Part shown: positions 10,410 to 20,250 of the stretch, in pieces | How positions within the stretch are numbered: the first letter of the stretch is position 1 | How the letters are laid out: every line of letters starts with the position of its first letter | Source: an uncultured Caulobacterales bacterium | GTDB taxonomy: Bacteria; Pseudomonadota; Alphaproteobacteria; Caulobacterales; Caulobacteraceae | Assembly (NCBI GenBank): GCA_903900155.1 | Contig: CAIUMD010000055.1 | Location: forward strand, 1 to 64,000 | DNA: 64,000 nucleotides | Direction: 5' to 3' | Notes under the pieces: generated by a model | Database searches by the model: none | What the model saw: the letters and a program-made list of their open reading frames with translations, nothing else | Told to the model about the DNA's origin: nothing | Position numbers and translations under genes: made by a program

Positions 10410-10826
10410 ATGAGCATGGTCAAGGAATTCCGCGAGTTCATCTCGCGCGGCAACGTCATCGACCTGGCCGTTGGCGTGATCATCGGCGCGGCCTTCAACG
10501 GCATCGTCAAAAGCCTGGTCGACCAGGTGATCATGCCGCCGATCGGCCTGCTGACCGGCGGCCTCGACTTCTCCAAGCTGGAATGGGTGCTCAAGCCCGA
10601 GGATCCGGCGACCGAAGCGGTCGAGAAGGTGTCGATCCAGTACGGCGCCTTCATCAACACGCTGATCCAGTTCTTCATCGTCGCGGCGGTCGTGTTCCTG
10701 CTGGTCAAGGCGGTCAACAGCATCCGTCGCCAGGACGCTGCCGACCCCGCGCCGGCCGAACCGCCGGCCCCGACCCCGCAGGAACTGCTGCTGACCGAGA
10801 TTCGCGACCTGCTGGCTAAGAAGTAA
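10410..10826 (+). CDS. mscL: Large-conductance mechanosensitive channel
   Basis: MVKEFREFISRGNVIDLAVGVIIGAAFNGIVKSLVDQVIMPPIGLL. Confidence 0.97.
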   Translation: MSMVKEFREFISRGNVIDLAVGVIIGAAFNGIVKSLVDQVIMPPIGLLTGGLDFSKLEWVLKPEDPATEAVEKVSIQYGAFINTLIQFFIVAAVVFLLVKAVNSIRRQDAADPAPAEPPAPTPQELLLTEIRDLLAKK

Positions 10827-10832
10827 GGCCCC

Positions 10833-12062
10833 TCAAGTCAGGGAAGCGATCGCTTCCCGCGCCGCCGCCTGGCCCGTCAGCCAGGCGCCGTGGGCGGTGG
10901 AGAAGAAGTTGGGGCTGCAAGCCTCGCCGGCGAAGAACAGGCGCTGCTCCACCGGCGCGGCCAGCACCGCCCGCGCCCCGGCATGGCCGGGCAGGGCGTG
11001 CGAATAGGAGCCGCCGGCGAACGGGTCGGCGGCCCAGTGGGTCTCGGCCATGACGTGGACCTTCGAGCGGATGTCGGATCCGTAGATCTTGGCCAGGCCG
11101 TCGACGGCGAAAGCCGCCGCCGCGCCGTCGCCCTGGCCCTCCAGCGACCGGGCGTGGGCGCCGCCCAAGAACACCTCGATCATCGGCTTGTGCAGCGGCC
11201 TCAGGTGATAGGCCCCGGTCGCGGTGGTGTGCGGGTCGCTGTAGAGCTGGGTCTCGGGCGAGAACATCTCCGGCTCGTCCAGCCGCAGGAACACCTTGTC
11301 GGCCAGGCCCAGCGGCAGGCCGGCGGCGGCGTCAAGCTTGTCGGGCAAAGCGGGCATGAAGCGCAGGGCGCCTTGGGCCAGGATCGTGGTCGGCACGCAG
11401 ATGATCACCGCCCTGGCAGAGACGCTGCCCAGGGCCGTCTCCAGTTCCACGCGCAGACCATCGTGTCGGATCATCGAGACCGGGCAGGACAGGCGCGTCG
11501 TCAGCTTGCCGCCCAGGCCGGCGATGGCCGCGCCATAGCCCTCGGCGACCCGCCAGTTGACCTCGGTGTCCTCGTAGGCGGCGTAGTCGTGCAGCGAGAC
11601 CTGGTCGAACTCGGCCCCGTTGTAGAAGGCGCTGAAGGCGTTCAGCAGCGGGTTCCAGGGACTGCCGGGATCCAGGAGGTCGGAGGCCGGACGATCGGGG
11701 CCGCCGTCGCGGGCCGCCGCCTCGATGCGGGCGTCCACGGCCTGGAAGGCCTCGCCGAACGCGGCGCGCTCCTCGCGGCTGAAGACCGGATTGTCGGCGA
11801 TGTTGGCCCAGGGCGGCGGGGTCTTGTCGACGGTCAGGCCCAGGGCCTCGACGCGTTCCACCAGCGGGTTCACATCCGCTGAGTGCAGCCATTCGCAGCC
11901 CAGGTCGATGGGGCCCAGCGAGGTGTCGATCGTAAGGGCCCGGCCGCCCGGGCGATCGCGGGCCTCGAGCAGGATGCCGGAAAGGCCGCTGGCGGCCACG
12001 GCCTCGGCGGCGGCCAGCCCGGCGGCGCCGGCGCCCACGATCGCGATGTCGACCTCGTCCAT
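10833..12062 (-). CDS. FAD-dependent (flavin mono)amine oxidase family protein
   Basis: VDIAIVGAGAAGLAAAEAVAASG Rossmann motif; C-terminal RLFFAGEACSPNFFSTAHGAWLTGQAAA. Confidence 0.92.
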   Translation of the reverse strand: MDEVDIAIVGAGAAGLAAAEAVAASGLSGILLEARDRPGGRALTIDTSLGPIDLGCEWLHSADVNPLVERVEALGLTVDKTPPPWANIADNPVFSREERAAFGEAFQAVDARIEAAARDGGPDRPASDLLDPGSPWNPLLNAFSAFYNGAEFDQVSLHDYAAYEDTEVNWRVAEGYGAAIAGLGGKLTTRLSCPVSMIRHDGLRVELETALGSVSARAVIICVPTTILAQGALRFMPALPDKLDAAAGLPLGLADKVFLRLDEPEMFSPETQLYSDPHTTATGAYHLRPLHKPMIEVFLGGAHARSLEGQGDGAAAAFAVDGLAKIYGSDIRSKVHVMAETHWAADPFAGGSYSHALPGHAGARAVLAAPVEQRLFFAGEACSPNFFSTAHGAWLTGQAAAREAIASLT

Positions 12063-12097
12063 GAAGCCTCATCGGATCGTGGGAGCTTGGGTTGCCC

Positions 12098-14977
12098 CTA
12101 CTTCTGCAGGCTGGCCGCGTCGAGGTCCAGCTTATCGGCGGCGATCACCGTGGCGTTCGGCGCGACCCTGGCCAGGTCCTCGCCCATGGCCTTGGCGTCG
12201 CCGGCCACGATGACGCTCATCTGGGCCGGGTCGAGATGGGTCTTGGCGAAGGCCTGGACCTCGGCGGGCGACACGGCCTCGACCTTGGCGGCGTAGCTCT
12301 GGATCTCGGTCAGCGGCACGCCGTAGACCGCCAGGTTGCCCAGGATGTTGGCCAGGCCCTCGGAGGTGCCCAGGTCACGGCCGAAGCCCCCGACCAGCAC
12401 CGACTTGCGCGCGGCCAGCTCGCCGGCCGGGGCCGGCTCGGCGGCCAGGCGGGTCAGCTCTGCGCGGGTCAGGGTGACGACCTCGCCGGCCGACGGGTTC
12501 TTGGTCTGCACCCGGGCCGAGAAGCCGCCGAAGCGCCCCTGCGGCGTCAGGCTGGAGCCGGCGCCGTAGGACAGGCCGCGCTTGATGCGGATCTCCTGGT
12601 TCAGGCGCGAGGAATAGCCGACGCCCAGCACCGTGTTGGCGACGATGCCCTGGTAGTAGCCGGGATCGGCGCGGGTGATGGCCGGCTTGGCCAGGGTCAC
12701 GGCCGCCTGGCCGGCGCCGGGCAGGTCGATGACCAGGTTGCGCGGCTTGTAGCCCGTCGGCGCGGCCGGCGCGGCGGGCGGCGGGGTCGTGGGCTTCTTC
12801 CAGCCGCCGAACGCCTTCTCGGCCAAGGCAAAACCGGCTTGGGGCGTCAGGTTGCCGGTCAGCACCAGCACCGCATTGTCCGGACGCCAGTAGGCGGCGT
12901 GGGTCTTGGCCAGGTCCGTGCGCTTGACCTTGGGCAGCGAGCCGGGCGTGCCGCCGGCCACGTGGCCGTAGGCGCTGCCGGCGTACAGCACCGGGCCGGT
13001 GGCGTAGCTGGTCAGGCTGCCGGGGCGCTGGTAGGCGACCGACAGGCTGTCGAGGGTCTCGGTGCGGACGCGGTCCAGCTCCTCGGCCGAGAAGGTCGGG
13101 TGCTGGGCGACGTCGGCCATGATCGCCATGGCCGGGGCGGCGTTGTCGGCCATGACGCTGAGGGTCAGCGAGGCGGCTTCCCAGCCCGAGCCGGCTTCCA
13201 GATTGGCGCCCAGGGCCTCGGTCTCGCGGGCGATCTGGGTGGCCGAGCGGCTGGTGGTCCCTTCCGTCAGCAGTTCCGAGGTCAGGCTGGACGCGCCCGC
13301 CAGGCCAGGAGCATCGCTGCTGGCCCCGCCCTTGACCGTCAGGTCGGCGGTGATCAGCGGCAGGTCGCTGGACTTGGCGACGATGACCCGCAGGCCGTTG
13401 GCCAGGGTCTTTTCGGCCGGGGTCGGCAGCACCGCGGCGATCGGGGCGGCGACGGCCGGGATCTTCTCGCGCTGGCCTTCCGGCGCCAGGGTGGTGACCG
13501 GGCCGTCGTACTTGACCGAGGCGACCTTGGGGACCGGCGGCGTGGCGTCCTTCTCGCCGGCCGGCCTGTCCTTCTCGGCCAGGTAGCGGATCACGGTGCG
13601 GCGGTCGTCGGCCAGGTACTTTTTCGCGACGCGCTGGAGGTCGGCGGCGGTGACGGCCTGCAGCTTGGCCAGGTTGGTGTTGGCGCTGGCGGGATCGCCC
13701 TCGGTCTCCAGGGCATAGCCGATGGCGAAGGCGCGGCCGTCGATCTCCTCGCGGCGGCGCACGGCGTCAGCCAGCAGGCCGGCCTTGGCTTCAGCCAGTT
13801 CGGCGGGCGCAACCAGGCCGTCGCGCAGGCGCGCGACCTGGGCGCGGAGGGCCGCTTCGCCCTGGGCCACGGTCTTGCCGCCGGCCATGACCGCGCCGAC
13901 GTAGAACAGCCCGGGCTGGGCGTTGTTCGGGGCGCTGGAGAACACCGACTGGGCGATCTTCTGGTCGTAGACCAGACTGTCGTACAGGCGCGAGGACTTG
14001 CCGGCCGACAGCACCGCGTCCAGCACGGTCAGGGCCGGCGCGTCCTTGTCGGCGGCGGCCGGGGCCAGCCAGGTGATGGCCAGGGCCGGCAGCGGCACGT
14101 TGGGGCCGTAGGTGTTGACGCTCTTGGGGCCGGTGCGAGCCGGCTCGACCGCCGTGACCTTGGGGATGTCGCCCGCCGGCTTGGCGATCGGCGCGAAATA
14201 CTGGTCGATCAGGGCGTCCAGCTTGGCCTGGTCGAAATTGCCGACGATGATCAGCGCCGCATTGTCGGGGCGGTAGTAGGCGCGGTGGAAGGCCCGCACG
14301 TCGTCCACGGTCGCCGCGTCCAGCTCCTCGATCGAGCCGATGCCCGGGCGCTGGTAGGGGTGGGTGGCGTACGACTGCTGCGGGATCGAGAGGGCGAAGA
14401 AGCGGCCATAAGGATCGGCCAGAACGCGCTGGCGCAGCTCTTCCTTCACGACGTCACGCTCTGAGGCGAACACGCTCTCGTCGATGACCAGGGACTTGAG
14501 GCGGTCGGCCTCGGCCCAAAGCAGGCGCTCCAGGTGGTTGGCCGGCGCGACCTCGTAATAGTTGGTGAAGTCGTCCCAGGTGGAGGCGTTGTTGAAGCCG
14601 CCCACGTCCTCGGTCAGGCGGTCCAGAGTCTCGTTGGGCATGTTGCGCGTGGCCTTGAACATCAGATGTTCGAAGAGATGCGCGAAGCCCGAGCGACCTT
14701 GCGGATCGTCCTTGGAGCCGACGCCGTACCAGACCTGCACCGAGACGTTCGGGGTGGTCGCATCGCGCGAGGTCAGGACCTTCATGCCGTTGGGCAGCAC
14801 GCGCTGCTGGTAGACGATCGGCGGGACCACGATGGCCGAGACGGTCGGCGCGGCGGCGGGGGCCGGCGTCTTGGCCTGGACAGCCGCCATGGCCAGAGGC
14901 GACAGCGCCGTGGTGGAAAGAGCCGCGGCCACGAGGGCCAGCTTGGCGGTGCGGATCATTGCGCGAAGGTCTCCCAA
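12098..14977 (-). CDS. M16 family zinc metallopeptidase (two peptidase M16 halves, secreted)
   Basis: GFAHLFEHLMFK (HxxEH) zinc motif; inactive second M16 domain; signal-like N-terminus. Confidence 0.95.
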   Translation of the reverse strand: MGDLRAMIRTAKLALVAAALSTTALSPLAMAAVQAKTPAPAAAPTVSAIVVPPIVYQQRVLPNGMKVLTSRDATTPNVSVQVWYGVGSKDDPQGRSGFAHLFEHLMFKATRNMPNETLDRLTEDVGGFNNASTWDDFTNYYEVAPANHLERLLWAEADRLKSLVIDESVFASERDVVKEELRQRVLADPYGRFFALSIPQQSYATHPYQRPGIGSIEELDAATVDDVRAFHRAYYRPDNAALIIVGNFDQAKLDALIDQYFAPIAKPAGDIPKVTAVEPARTGPKSVNTYGPNVPLPALAITWLAPAAADKDAPALTVLDAVLSAGKSSRLYDSLVYDQKIAQSVFSSAPNNAQPGLFYVGAVMAGGKTVAQGEAALRAQVARLRDGLVAPAELAEAKAGLLADAVRRREEIDGRAFAIGYALETEGDPASANTNLAKLQAVTAADLQRVAKKYLADDRRTVIRYLAEKDRPAGEKDATPPVPKVASVKYDGPVTTLAPEGQREKIPAVAAPIAAVLPTPAEKTLANGLRVIVAKSSDLPLITADLTVKGGASSDAPGLAGASSLTSELLTEGTTSRSATQIARETEALGANLEAGSGWEAASLTLSVMADNAAPAMAIMADVAQHPTFSAEELDRVRTETLDSLSVAYQRPGSLTSYATGPVLYAGSAYGHVAGGTPGSLPKVKRTDLAKTHAAYWRPDNAVLVLTGNLTPQAGFALAEKAFGGWKKPTTPPPAAPAAPTGYKPRNLVIDLPGAGQAAVTLAKPAITRADPGYYQGIVANTVLGVGYSSRLNQEIRIKRGLSYGAGSSLTPQGRFGGFSARVQTKNPSAGEVVTLTRAELTRLAAEPAPAGELAARKSVLVGGFGRDLGTSEGLANILGNLAVYGVPLTEIQSYAAKVEAVSPAEVQAFAKTHLDPAQMSVIVAGDAKAMGEDLARVAPNATVIAADKLDLDAASLQK

Positions 14978-15041
14978 AGTCGTGGCCCGACCCTAGCACC
15001 GCCTGTCCGGCGGTAAACCTTACCGAGCTGTCATGTGGGCG

Positions 15042-15066
15042 GAACCGAACGGCGCCGTCTGTGTTA
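15042..15066 (+). promoter_or_regulatory. Near-match EcfG/SigT-type promoter upstream of bphO (-10 TGTT rather than CGTT)
   Basis: GGAAC-N16-TGTT. Confidence 0.3.
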
Positions 15067-15121
15067 GAATTGGTCGTCTCGCCCCCTCTGACCGTAGGGT
15101 CGACGCGTATGGGGGAAATGC

Positions 15122-15715
15122 TTGTCTGAGATCTCGCTCCGCGACCGCCTGCGGGCGGCCACTTCCGAAGATCACGCGGCGCTGGACGCCGTAGTGGCGG
15201 GCTGGCGCATCGAGACGCCCATCGGATACGGCGCCTTCCTCAGCGCCTCTTACGCCGCCCTTGCGCCTCTCGAATTGGCCTTGGAAGCCGCCGGCGTCGC
15301 CGAATGGCTGCCTGACTGGCCCCAGCGCGCGCGCCGTTCTGACCTGGCGACGGATCTGGCGGAGCTGGGCCTGGACCTCCCGTCGTTCGAACCGGCAGAG
15401 ATCCCGTCCCCCGAAGCCGCCGCCGGTCTGCTGTACGTTCTGGAAGGCTCGCGCCTGGGCGCCAGGTTCCTGGCCCGCCAGGTCCGCGCCGCCGGCGCCG
15501 GCCTGCCGCTGGCCTATCTGACGCACGGCGAGGGCCAGGATCTGTGGCGATCGTTCCTGGCGTGGCTCGACGCCATACCCAAAGTCGGGTTTCGGACAGA
15601 CGCCGCCGAGGCCGGCGCGCGATATGGCTTCCACTGTTTCTCGGAAGCGTTCGAGAGGCTCGCCCCTTCGTCTGGAAGCCTGAATGTCCGAGCTGGCGCC
15701 CATGTCCGGGTTTGA
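15122..15715 (+). CDS. bphO: Biliverdin-producing (bacterial) heme oxygenase
   Basis: Heme oxygenase-like ORF (LRAATSEDHAALDAVVAGW; AAGLLYVLEGSRLGARFLARQV) overlapping the phytochrome gene. Confidence 0.88.
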   Translation: MSEISLRDRLRAATSEDHAALDAVVAGWRIETPIGYGAFLSASYAALAPLELALEAAGVAEWLPDWPQRARRSDLATDLAELGLDLPSFEPAEIPSPEAAAGLLYVLEGSRLGARFLARQVRAAGAGLPLAYLTHGEGQDLWRSFLAWLDAIPKVGFRTDAAEAGARYGFHCFSEAFERLAPSSGSLNVRAGAHVRV

Positions 15716-18218
15716 GGTCGACCTGACCAACTGCGACCGGGAGCCGATCCATATCCTGGGTTCGGTGCAGCCGTTCGGCTTCCTGCTGGCCGTCAATTCC
15801 GACTGGGTCGTGGTCCACGCCTCGACCACCAGCCTGCGGTATCTGGGCCTGACCCCCGAGGACCTGTTGGGCAGACCCCTGACCCAGGTGATGAGCGGCC
15901 ACGCCATCCACAACATTCGCGGCCGCCTGCAGATCATGCGCGGCGCCGACGCCGTCGAGCGAATGTTCGGCCAGCCCCTCGTCGACGGCGGCGAGGACTT
16001 CGACCTCGCCCTGCACTATTCCGGCCGCCTGCTGATCATCGAGGGCGAGCCCAGCCGGGCCGACGCCCTGATCGAGGCCGCCTCGGCCGTGCGCTCGATG
16101 ACGACGCGCATCGCCGCCCGCCCGACCTTCGAGGAGTTTTGCCACGAGGCCGCCCGCCAGGTCCGCGCCCTGACCGAATTCGACCGGGTCATGGTCTATC
16201 GCTTCAGCCACGACGGCGCGGGCGAGGTGATCGCCGAGTCGGTGCGGCCGGGCATCGGCTCGTTCCTGGGCCAGCGCTATCCGGCCCAGGACATCCCGGT
16301 CCAGGCGCGGGCGCTCTACGAGCGCAACTGGCTGCGGATCATCGCCGACGTCGACGCCGAGGTCTCGCCGATCATCCCGGAAGTCAGCCCCTCGGGTGAG
16401 CCGGTCGACCTGTCGATGAGCATGCTGCGGGCCGTCTCGCCGATCCACATCGAATATCTGCGCAACATGGGCGTGGCCGCCTCGCTGTCGATCTCGATCC
16501 TGCGCGACGGCAGGCTGTGGGGGCTGTTCGCCTGCCACCATTACGCGCCCAAGCACATCAGCTACGAGCGCCGCACGGCCGCCGAGCTGTTCGGCCAGCT
16601 GTTCTCGCTGACCCTGGAGAGTCGCGAGCGCGAGATCGAGACCCGAAAAATGGGCGAGGCCCGCAACCTGCACGACCGCATGATGAACGCGGTGGTCAAG
16701 GCCAATGCCGGAGCCGACAGCCTCAGCCCCTATCTCGACGACCTGTGTCGCCTGGTGCATTGCGACGGCCTGGCCCTGTGGCTGGAAGGGCGCCTGACCT
16801 TGCGCGACTCCACGCCCGACGCCAGCGACGTCCACACCCTGGTGCGGGTGCTGCGCGACAAGGACACCCATTCGGTGTTCACCACCAACGAGATCGCCAC
16901 CCTGCTGCCGTCGGCGGCGGCCTGGACGGGCAAGGCGGCGGGCATGATGGCCGTGCCGCTGTCGCGGGCCCCGCGCGACTACCTGATCTTCTTCCGCAAG
17001 GAGGAGGCGCAGACCGTGGTGTGGGCGGGCAAGCCGGCCAAGCTGGTCCAGGTGGGGCCGCTGGGCGACCGCCTGACCCCGCGCAAGAGCTTCGAGGCCT
17101 GGGAAGAGACCGTGCGCGGCCAGAGCCGCCCATGGACCGCCGTCGAGCGCTCCCTGGCCGAGAGCATGCGCGCCAGCCTGCTGGAGATCGTCTTCCGCCT
17201 GACCGACCTGGCCGACGAAGAGCGCCAGCGCGCCAACCAGCGCCAGGAGCTCTTGATCGCCGAGCTGAACCACCGGGTGCGCAACATCCTGGGTTTGATC
17301 CGGGGCCTGATCAGCCAGAGCCGGTCCGGCGTCGCCAGCGTCGAGGAGTTCGCCGAGGTGATCGGCGGCCGCGTCCAGGCCCTGGCCCGCGCCCACGACC
17401 AGATTACCCGCCATCAGTGGGGACCGGGCGCCCTCAGCGACCTGATCACCGCCGAAGCCGAGGCTTACCTCTCGAACAAGGCCGAGCGGGTGAAGCTGGA
17501 CGGCGCCCCGACCGCCCTGGCGCCCGAGGCCTTCTCGATCCTGTCCCTGGTCATCCACGAGTTGATGACCAACTCGGCCAAGTACGGCGCGCTCTGCGAC
17601 CAGCGCGGCCAGGTGACGATCGACTGGAAGCGCGACGCCAAGGGCGATCTGATCATCGACTGGCGCGAGAAGGACGGTCCGCTGGTCATCCCGCCCACCC
17701 GCCGGGGCTTCGGCTCGACCATCATCGAGCACTCGATCCCGCACGACCTGAACGGCGAGGTCGACCTGGACTACCGCCCCGAAGGCTTCCAGGCCCGCAT
17801 CCGCATCCCCGGCCGCTATGTCACCAGCGAGGGCGTCACCGCCACGGTCAACCAGCCGCGCCGCGCCGACACGCCCGTGCGCGCGCCCGAGAAGATGCTG
17901 GTGCTGGAAGACAATATGATCATCGCCCTCGATCTGGAGGACATGCTGGCCCGCCTGGGCGTCAAGCGGATCACCGTCGCATCCAGCGTCGCCCAGGCGA
18001 TGGACGCCCTGGCCGAAGGCCTGCCGCCGTTCGCGATCCTGGACGTCAATCTGGGCCAGGAGACCAGCTTCCCGGTGGCCGAGGCCCTGCAGGACGCCGG
18101 CGTCCCGTTCGCCTTCGGCACCGGCTTTGGCGACAGCGCCGCGTTCCCGGAGCGGTTCAAGGATGTACCGGTGCTGCAGAAGCCGTATAGCGCCGAGAGC
18201 GTGCGGGCGTTGTTTTAG
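15684..18218 (+). CDS. bphP: Bacteriophytochrome histidine kinase (PAS-GAF-PHY-HWE kinase with C-terminal receiver)
   Basis: LTNCDREPIHILGSVQPFGFLL with bilin-binding Cys; YPAQDIPVQARALY; PRKSFEAWEE; HRVRNILGLIRGL; receiver domain at C-terminus. Confidence 0.95.
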   Translation: MSELAPMSGFEVDLTNCDREPIHILGSVQPFGFLLAVNSDWVVVHASTTSLRYLGLTPEDLLGRPLTQVMSGHAIHNIRGRLQIMRGADAVERMFGQPLVDGGEDFDLALHYSGRLLIIEGEPSRADALIEAASAVRSMTTRIAARPTFEEFCHEAARQVRALTEFDRVMVYRFSHDGAGEVIAESVRPGIGSFLGQRYPAQDIPVQARALYERNWLRIIADVDAEVSPIIPEVSPSGEPVDLSMSMLRAVSPIHIEYLRNMGVAASLSISILRDGRLWGLFACHHYAPKHISYERRTAAELFGQLFSLTLESREREIETRKMGEARNLHDRMMNAVVKANAGADSLSPYLDDLCRLVHCDGLALWLEGRLTLRDSTPDASDVHTLVRVLRDKDTHSVFTTNEIATLLPSAAAWTGKAAGMMAVPLSRAPRDYLIFFRKEEAQTVVWAGKPAKLVQVGPLGDRLTPRKSFEAWEETVRGQSRPWTAVERSLAESMRASLLEIVFRLTDLADEERQRANQRQELLIAELNHRVRNILGLIRGLISQSRSGVASVEEFAEVIGGRVQALARAHDQITRHQWGPGALSDLITAEAEAYLSNKAERVKLDGAPTALAPEAFSILSLVIHELMTNSAKYGALCDQRGQVTIDWKRDAKGDLIIDWREKDGPLVIPPTRRGFGSTIIEHSIPHDLNGEVDLDYRPEGFQARIRIPGRYVTSEGVTATVNQPRRADTPVRAPEKMLVLEDNMIIALDLEDMLARLGVKRITVASSVAQAMDALAEGLPPFAILDVNLGQETSFPVAEALQDAGVPFAFGTGFGDSAAFPERFKDVPVLQKPYSAESVRALF

Positions 18219-19843
18219 GGGGTCAGGCGCCCGCTGTAGCCGAAGATCACCCCGATCCACGGGTGGGCGACCAGCACGCGGAAACGATAGACGCCGTCGC
18301 GGGCGAAGGTGCGGGCGCGCACGCGCGGGGCCCAGGCGGCAGGCAGGGATAGCGGCCCGATGCGCCAGCCCTCGAACATCCACGAGAAGCCGCCGGGATA
18401 GTCCGCGGCGTGGAAGCGAAACGTCAGCGGCCCGGCCGTCTCCTCGAAGGCGTAGGCGTCCTCGCGGACCCGTTCGATGCGCGAGCGGAAGCGGCGGAGG
18501 CCGAACTGCCGGGTCCAGGTTTCGCCGGTCGCGTCGGGCGCGATGCTGACGGTGGTCTCGTGTCGCCCGGGCTCGGGTAGGCCTTGCAGCAGGCGCACCA
18601 GGCGGGCCGGGCCGCCGGCGCCACGTCCGCGCGCCCAGCCGATCAAGGTGCGGGTTGCACCGTCGTGAGCGTGTTGGACCGCCTCGGGCATTGAGAGGAG
18701 GCGCGGTCCCAACGCGCGAGGGAAGACGCCCTCGGCGCGGGGGAAGGCCATGTCGATGCGGGTGCGGATCGGGAAGAGCGCCAGCGGGGCCAGCAGGTCT
18801 TCCAGCGGCAGCAGGCCGACGCAAGGCGTGGCGCGAGGCGGACCGTCCAACCGGTTGTCGAGCAGGGCGCGCAGGATGGCGGCGGCGGGAGATGCGGGCG
18901 TGTTTGGTCCCGCGCCGGCCTCCGCCCACAATCCCCAGCGAGCACGGATCGACTGGCGCTGGGCGTCCTTGCCGACGGCCTCGACGACCATGCCGCCGCG
19001 ATCGGTCCCGAACCGCGCCAGCAGGTCAGCCAGGGCGCCCAGCGGCTTGGCGAAGGGCGCCAGGTCTCGGACCAGGCCCTTGCGCCGCATCCAGCCCAGC
19101 AGCGCCAGGCCGTGGTGGGCGATCGACAGCTCCAGGCCGGCCTCGAAGCGGCCGACATGGCGCGGCTTGTAGCGGCGCGGCAGCAGGTCGAGGTCCGGCG
19201 TCTCGGCCAGGGCGACCCAGCGGCGGCCCAGGCCGGGGAAGAGCTCTTGCCGAGAACCGCTCCAGCCCGGCCGCCGGGTCCAGGCCCCGGTCTCGAACAC
19301 CCGCACCGGCCGACCGGTCCACGAGAAGATCGCCGCGATCACGGATGGGCCGCGCGGCGCGTCGGCGCCGGGCGAGATGGCGGTGGTGACAGCGTCGATG
19401 CGGCTCCAGCCGGCGGTCAGGCGGTCCAGCGCCGCCGTGCTCAGGGCCGGGGTCGAGCTCGCCCCCGTGATCGCCCAGCGGCCCGAGGCGGCGACCGCTT
19501 CCGCCATGTCTTCGGGGAACTGTTCCACAAAAGCCCGGCCGTCGGCCAGGTCGACATAGTGTGCGCCGGCCGCCAGGGCCGCCCTGGCCAGGCGCAGGTC
19601 GCTGGTCTGGAAGGGCCCCGCGGCGTCGACCACGGCGAAGGCGGTGAGGCCCTCGGGCGCTTCGCGGTCGAAGGTCATGATCTCGATCGCCGCCGGGCTT
19701 TCGAGACGATCGCGCAACGCCTCCAGCGGCTCGCGGCGCCGGGCGGCCAGCACCAGGGTGACGTCCGGCCAACGGGCGATCATCGCGGCCAAACGCGCGC
19801 CGAAGACGCCGCTGGCGCCGACCAGGACGATGCGTCTTGTCAT
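18215..19843 (-). CDS. Saccharopine dehydrogenase-like / DUF4166 domain protein
   Basis: N-terminal MTRRIVLVGASGVFGARLAAMIA Rossmann; C-terminal DUF4166-like region; 4-nt overlap with upstream gene. Confidence 0.8.
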   Translation of the reverse strand: MTRRIVLVGASGVFGARLAAMIARWPDVTLVLAARRREPLEALRDRLESPAAIEIMTFDREAPEGLTAFAVVDAAGPFQTSDLRLARAALAAGAHYVDLADGRAFVEQFPEDMAEAVAASGRWAITGASSTPALSTAALDRLTAGWSRIDAVTTAISPGADAPRGPSVIAAIFSWTGRPVRVFETGAWTRRPGWSGSRQELFPGLGRRWVALAETPDLDLLPRRYKPRHVGRFEAGLELSIAHHGLALLGWMRRKGLVRDLAPFAKPLGALADLLARFGTDRGGMVVEAVGKDAQRQSIRARWGLWAEAGAGPNTPASPAAAILRALLDNRLDGPPRATPCVGLLPLEDLLAPLALFPIRTRIDMAFPRAEGVFPRALGPRLLSMPEAVQHAHDGATRTLIGWARGRGAGGPARLVRLLQGLPEPGRHETTVSIAPDATGETWTRQFGLRRFRSRIERVREDAYAFEETAGPLTFRFHAADYPGGFSWMFEGWRIGPLSLPAAWAPRVRARTFARDGVYRFRVLVAHPWIGVIFGYSGRLTP

Positions 19844-20250
19844 TCCTGGATGAACCGCGCCCGCTGCCCCTCTGTCGGGACCATGCAGCGATCCTTCTTG
19901 CCCATCAGCCGGTAGCGGTTTCTGGCGATCCAGTCATAGGCCGCATCCGCAGGCCCCCGCGGCAAGCGATCAATGAGCGCCAGCCACCGCCAGGGCGGGT
20001 CCAGCCGGCGCAGCAGCGCGCCGATGGCGGCGGTCTTGGCCAGGGCCTGGCCGTGGTCGAGGAACAGGAAGCTTTCCGGCGTCTCGGGGTCGATGCCGTG
20101 CTTCAACGCCAGCTCGCGGCCATACGGCGACTGAATAGGCGTAAAGCGGATGACGCCCTTGCGGTCCAGGCGCAGCACCGCCTGCACCGAGCCCGCGCAG
20201 AAATTGCAGACGCCGTCGAACAGCCACAGGCCGTCGGGTTCTTCGCTCAT
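19840..20250 (-). CDS. Thiol-disulfide oxidoreductase DCC family protein (DUF393)
   Basis: LWLFDGVCNFCAGSVQAVLRLDRKGVIRFTPIQSPYG. Confidence 0.9.
   Translation of the reverse strand: MSEEPDGLWLFDGVCNFCAGSVQAVLRLDRKGVIRFTPIQSPYGRELALKHGIDPETPESFLFLDHGQALAKTAAIGALLRRLDPPWRWLALIDRLPRGPADAAYDWIARNRYRLMGKKDRCMVPTEGQRARFIQE

Noticed and set aside
12098-14977. Possible two separate M16 peptidases
   Set aside because: Single uninterrupted frame with one active HxxEH site; tandem M16 halves are normal for this family.
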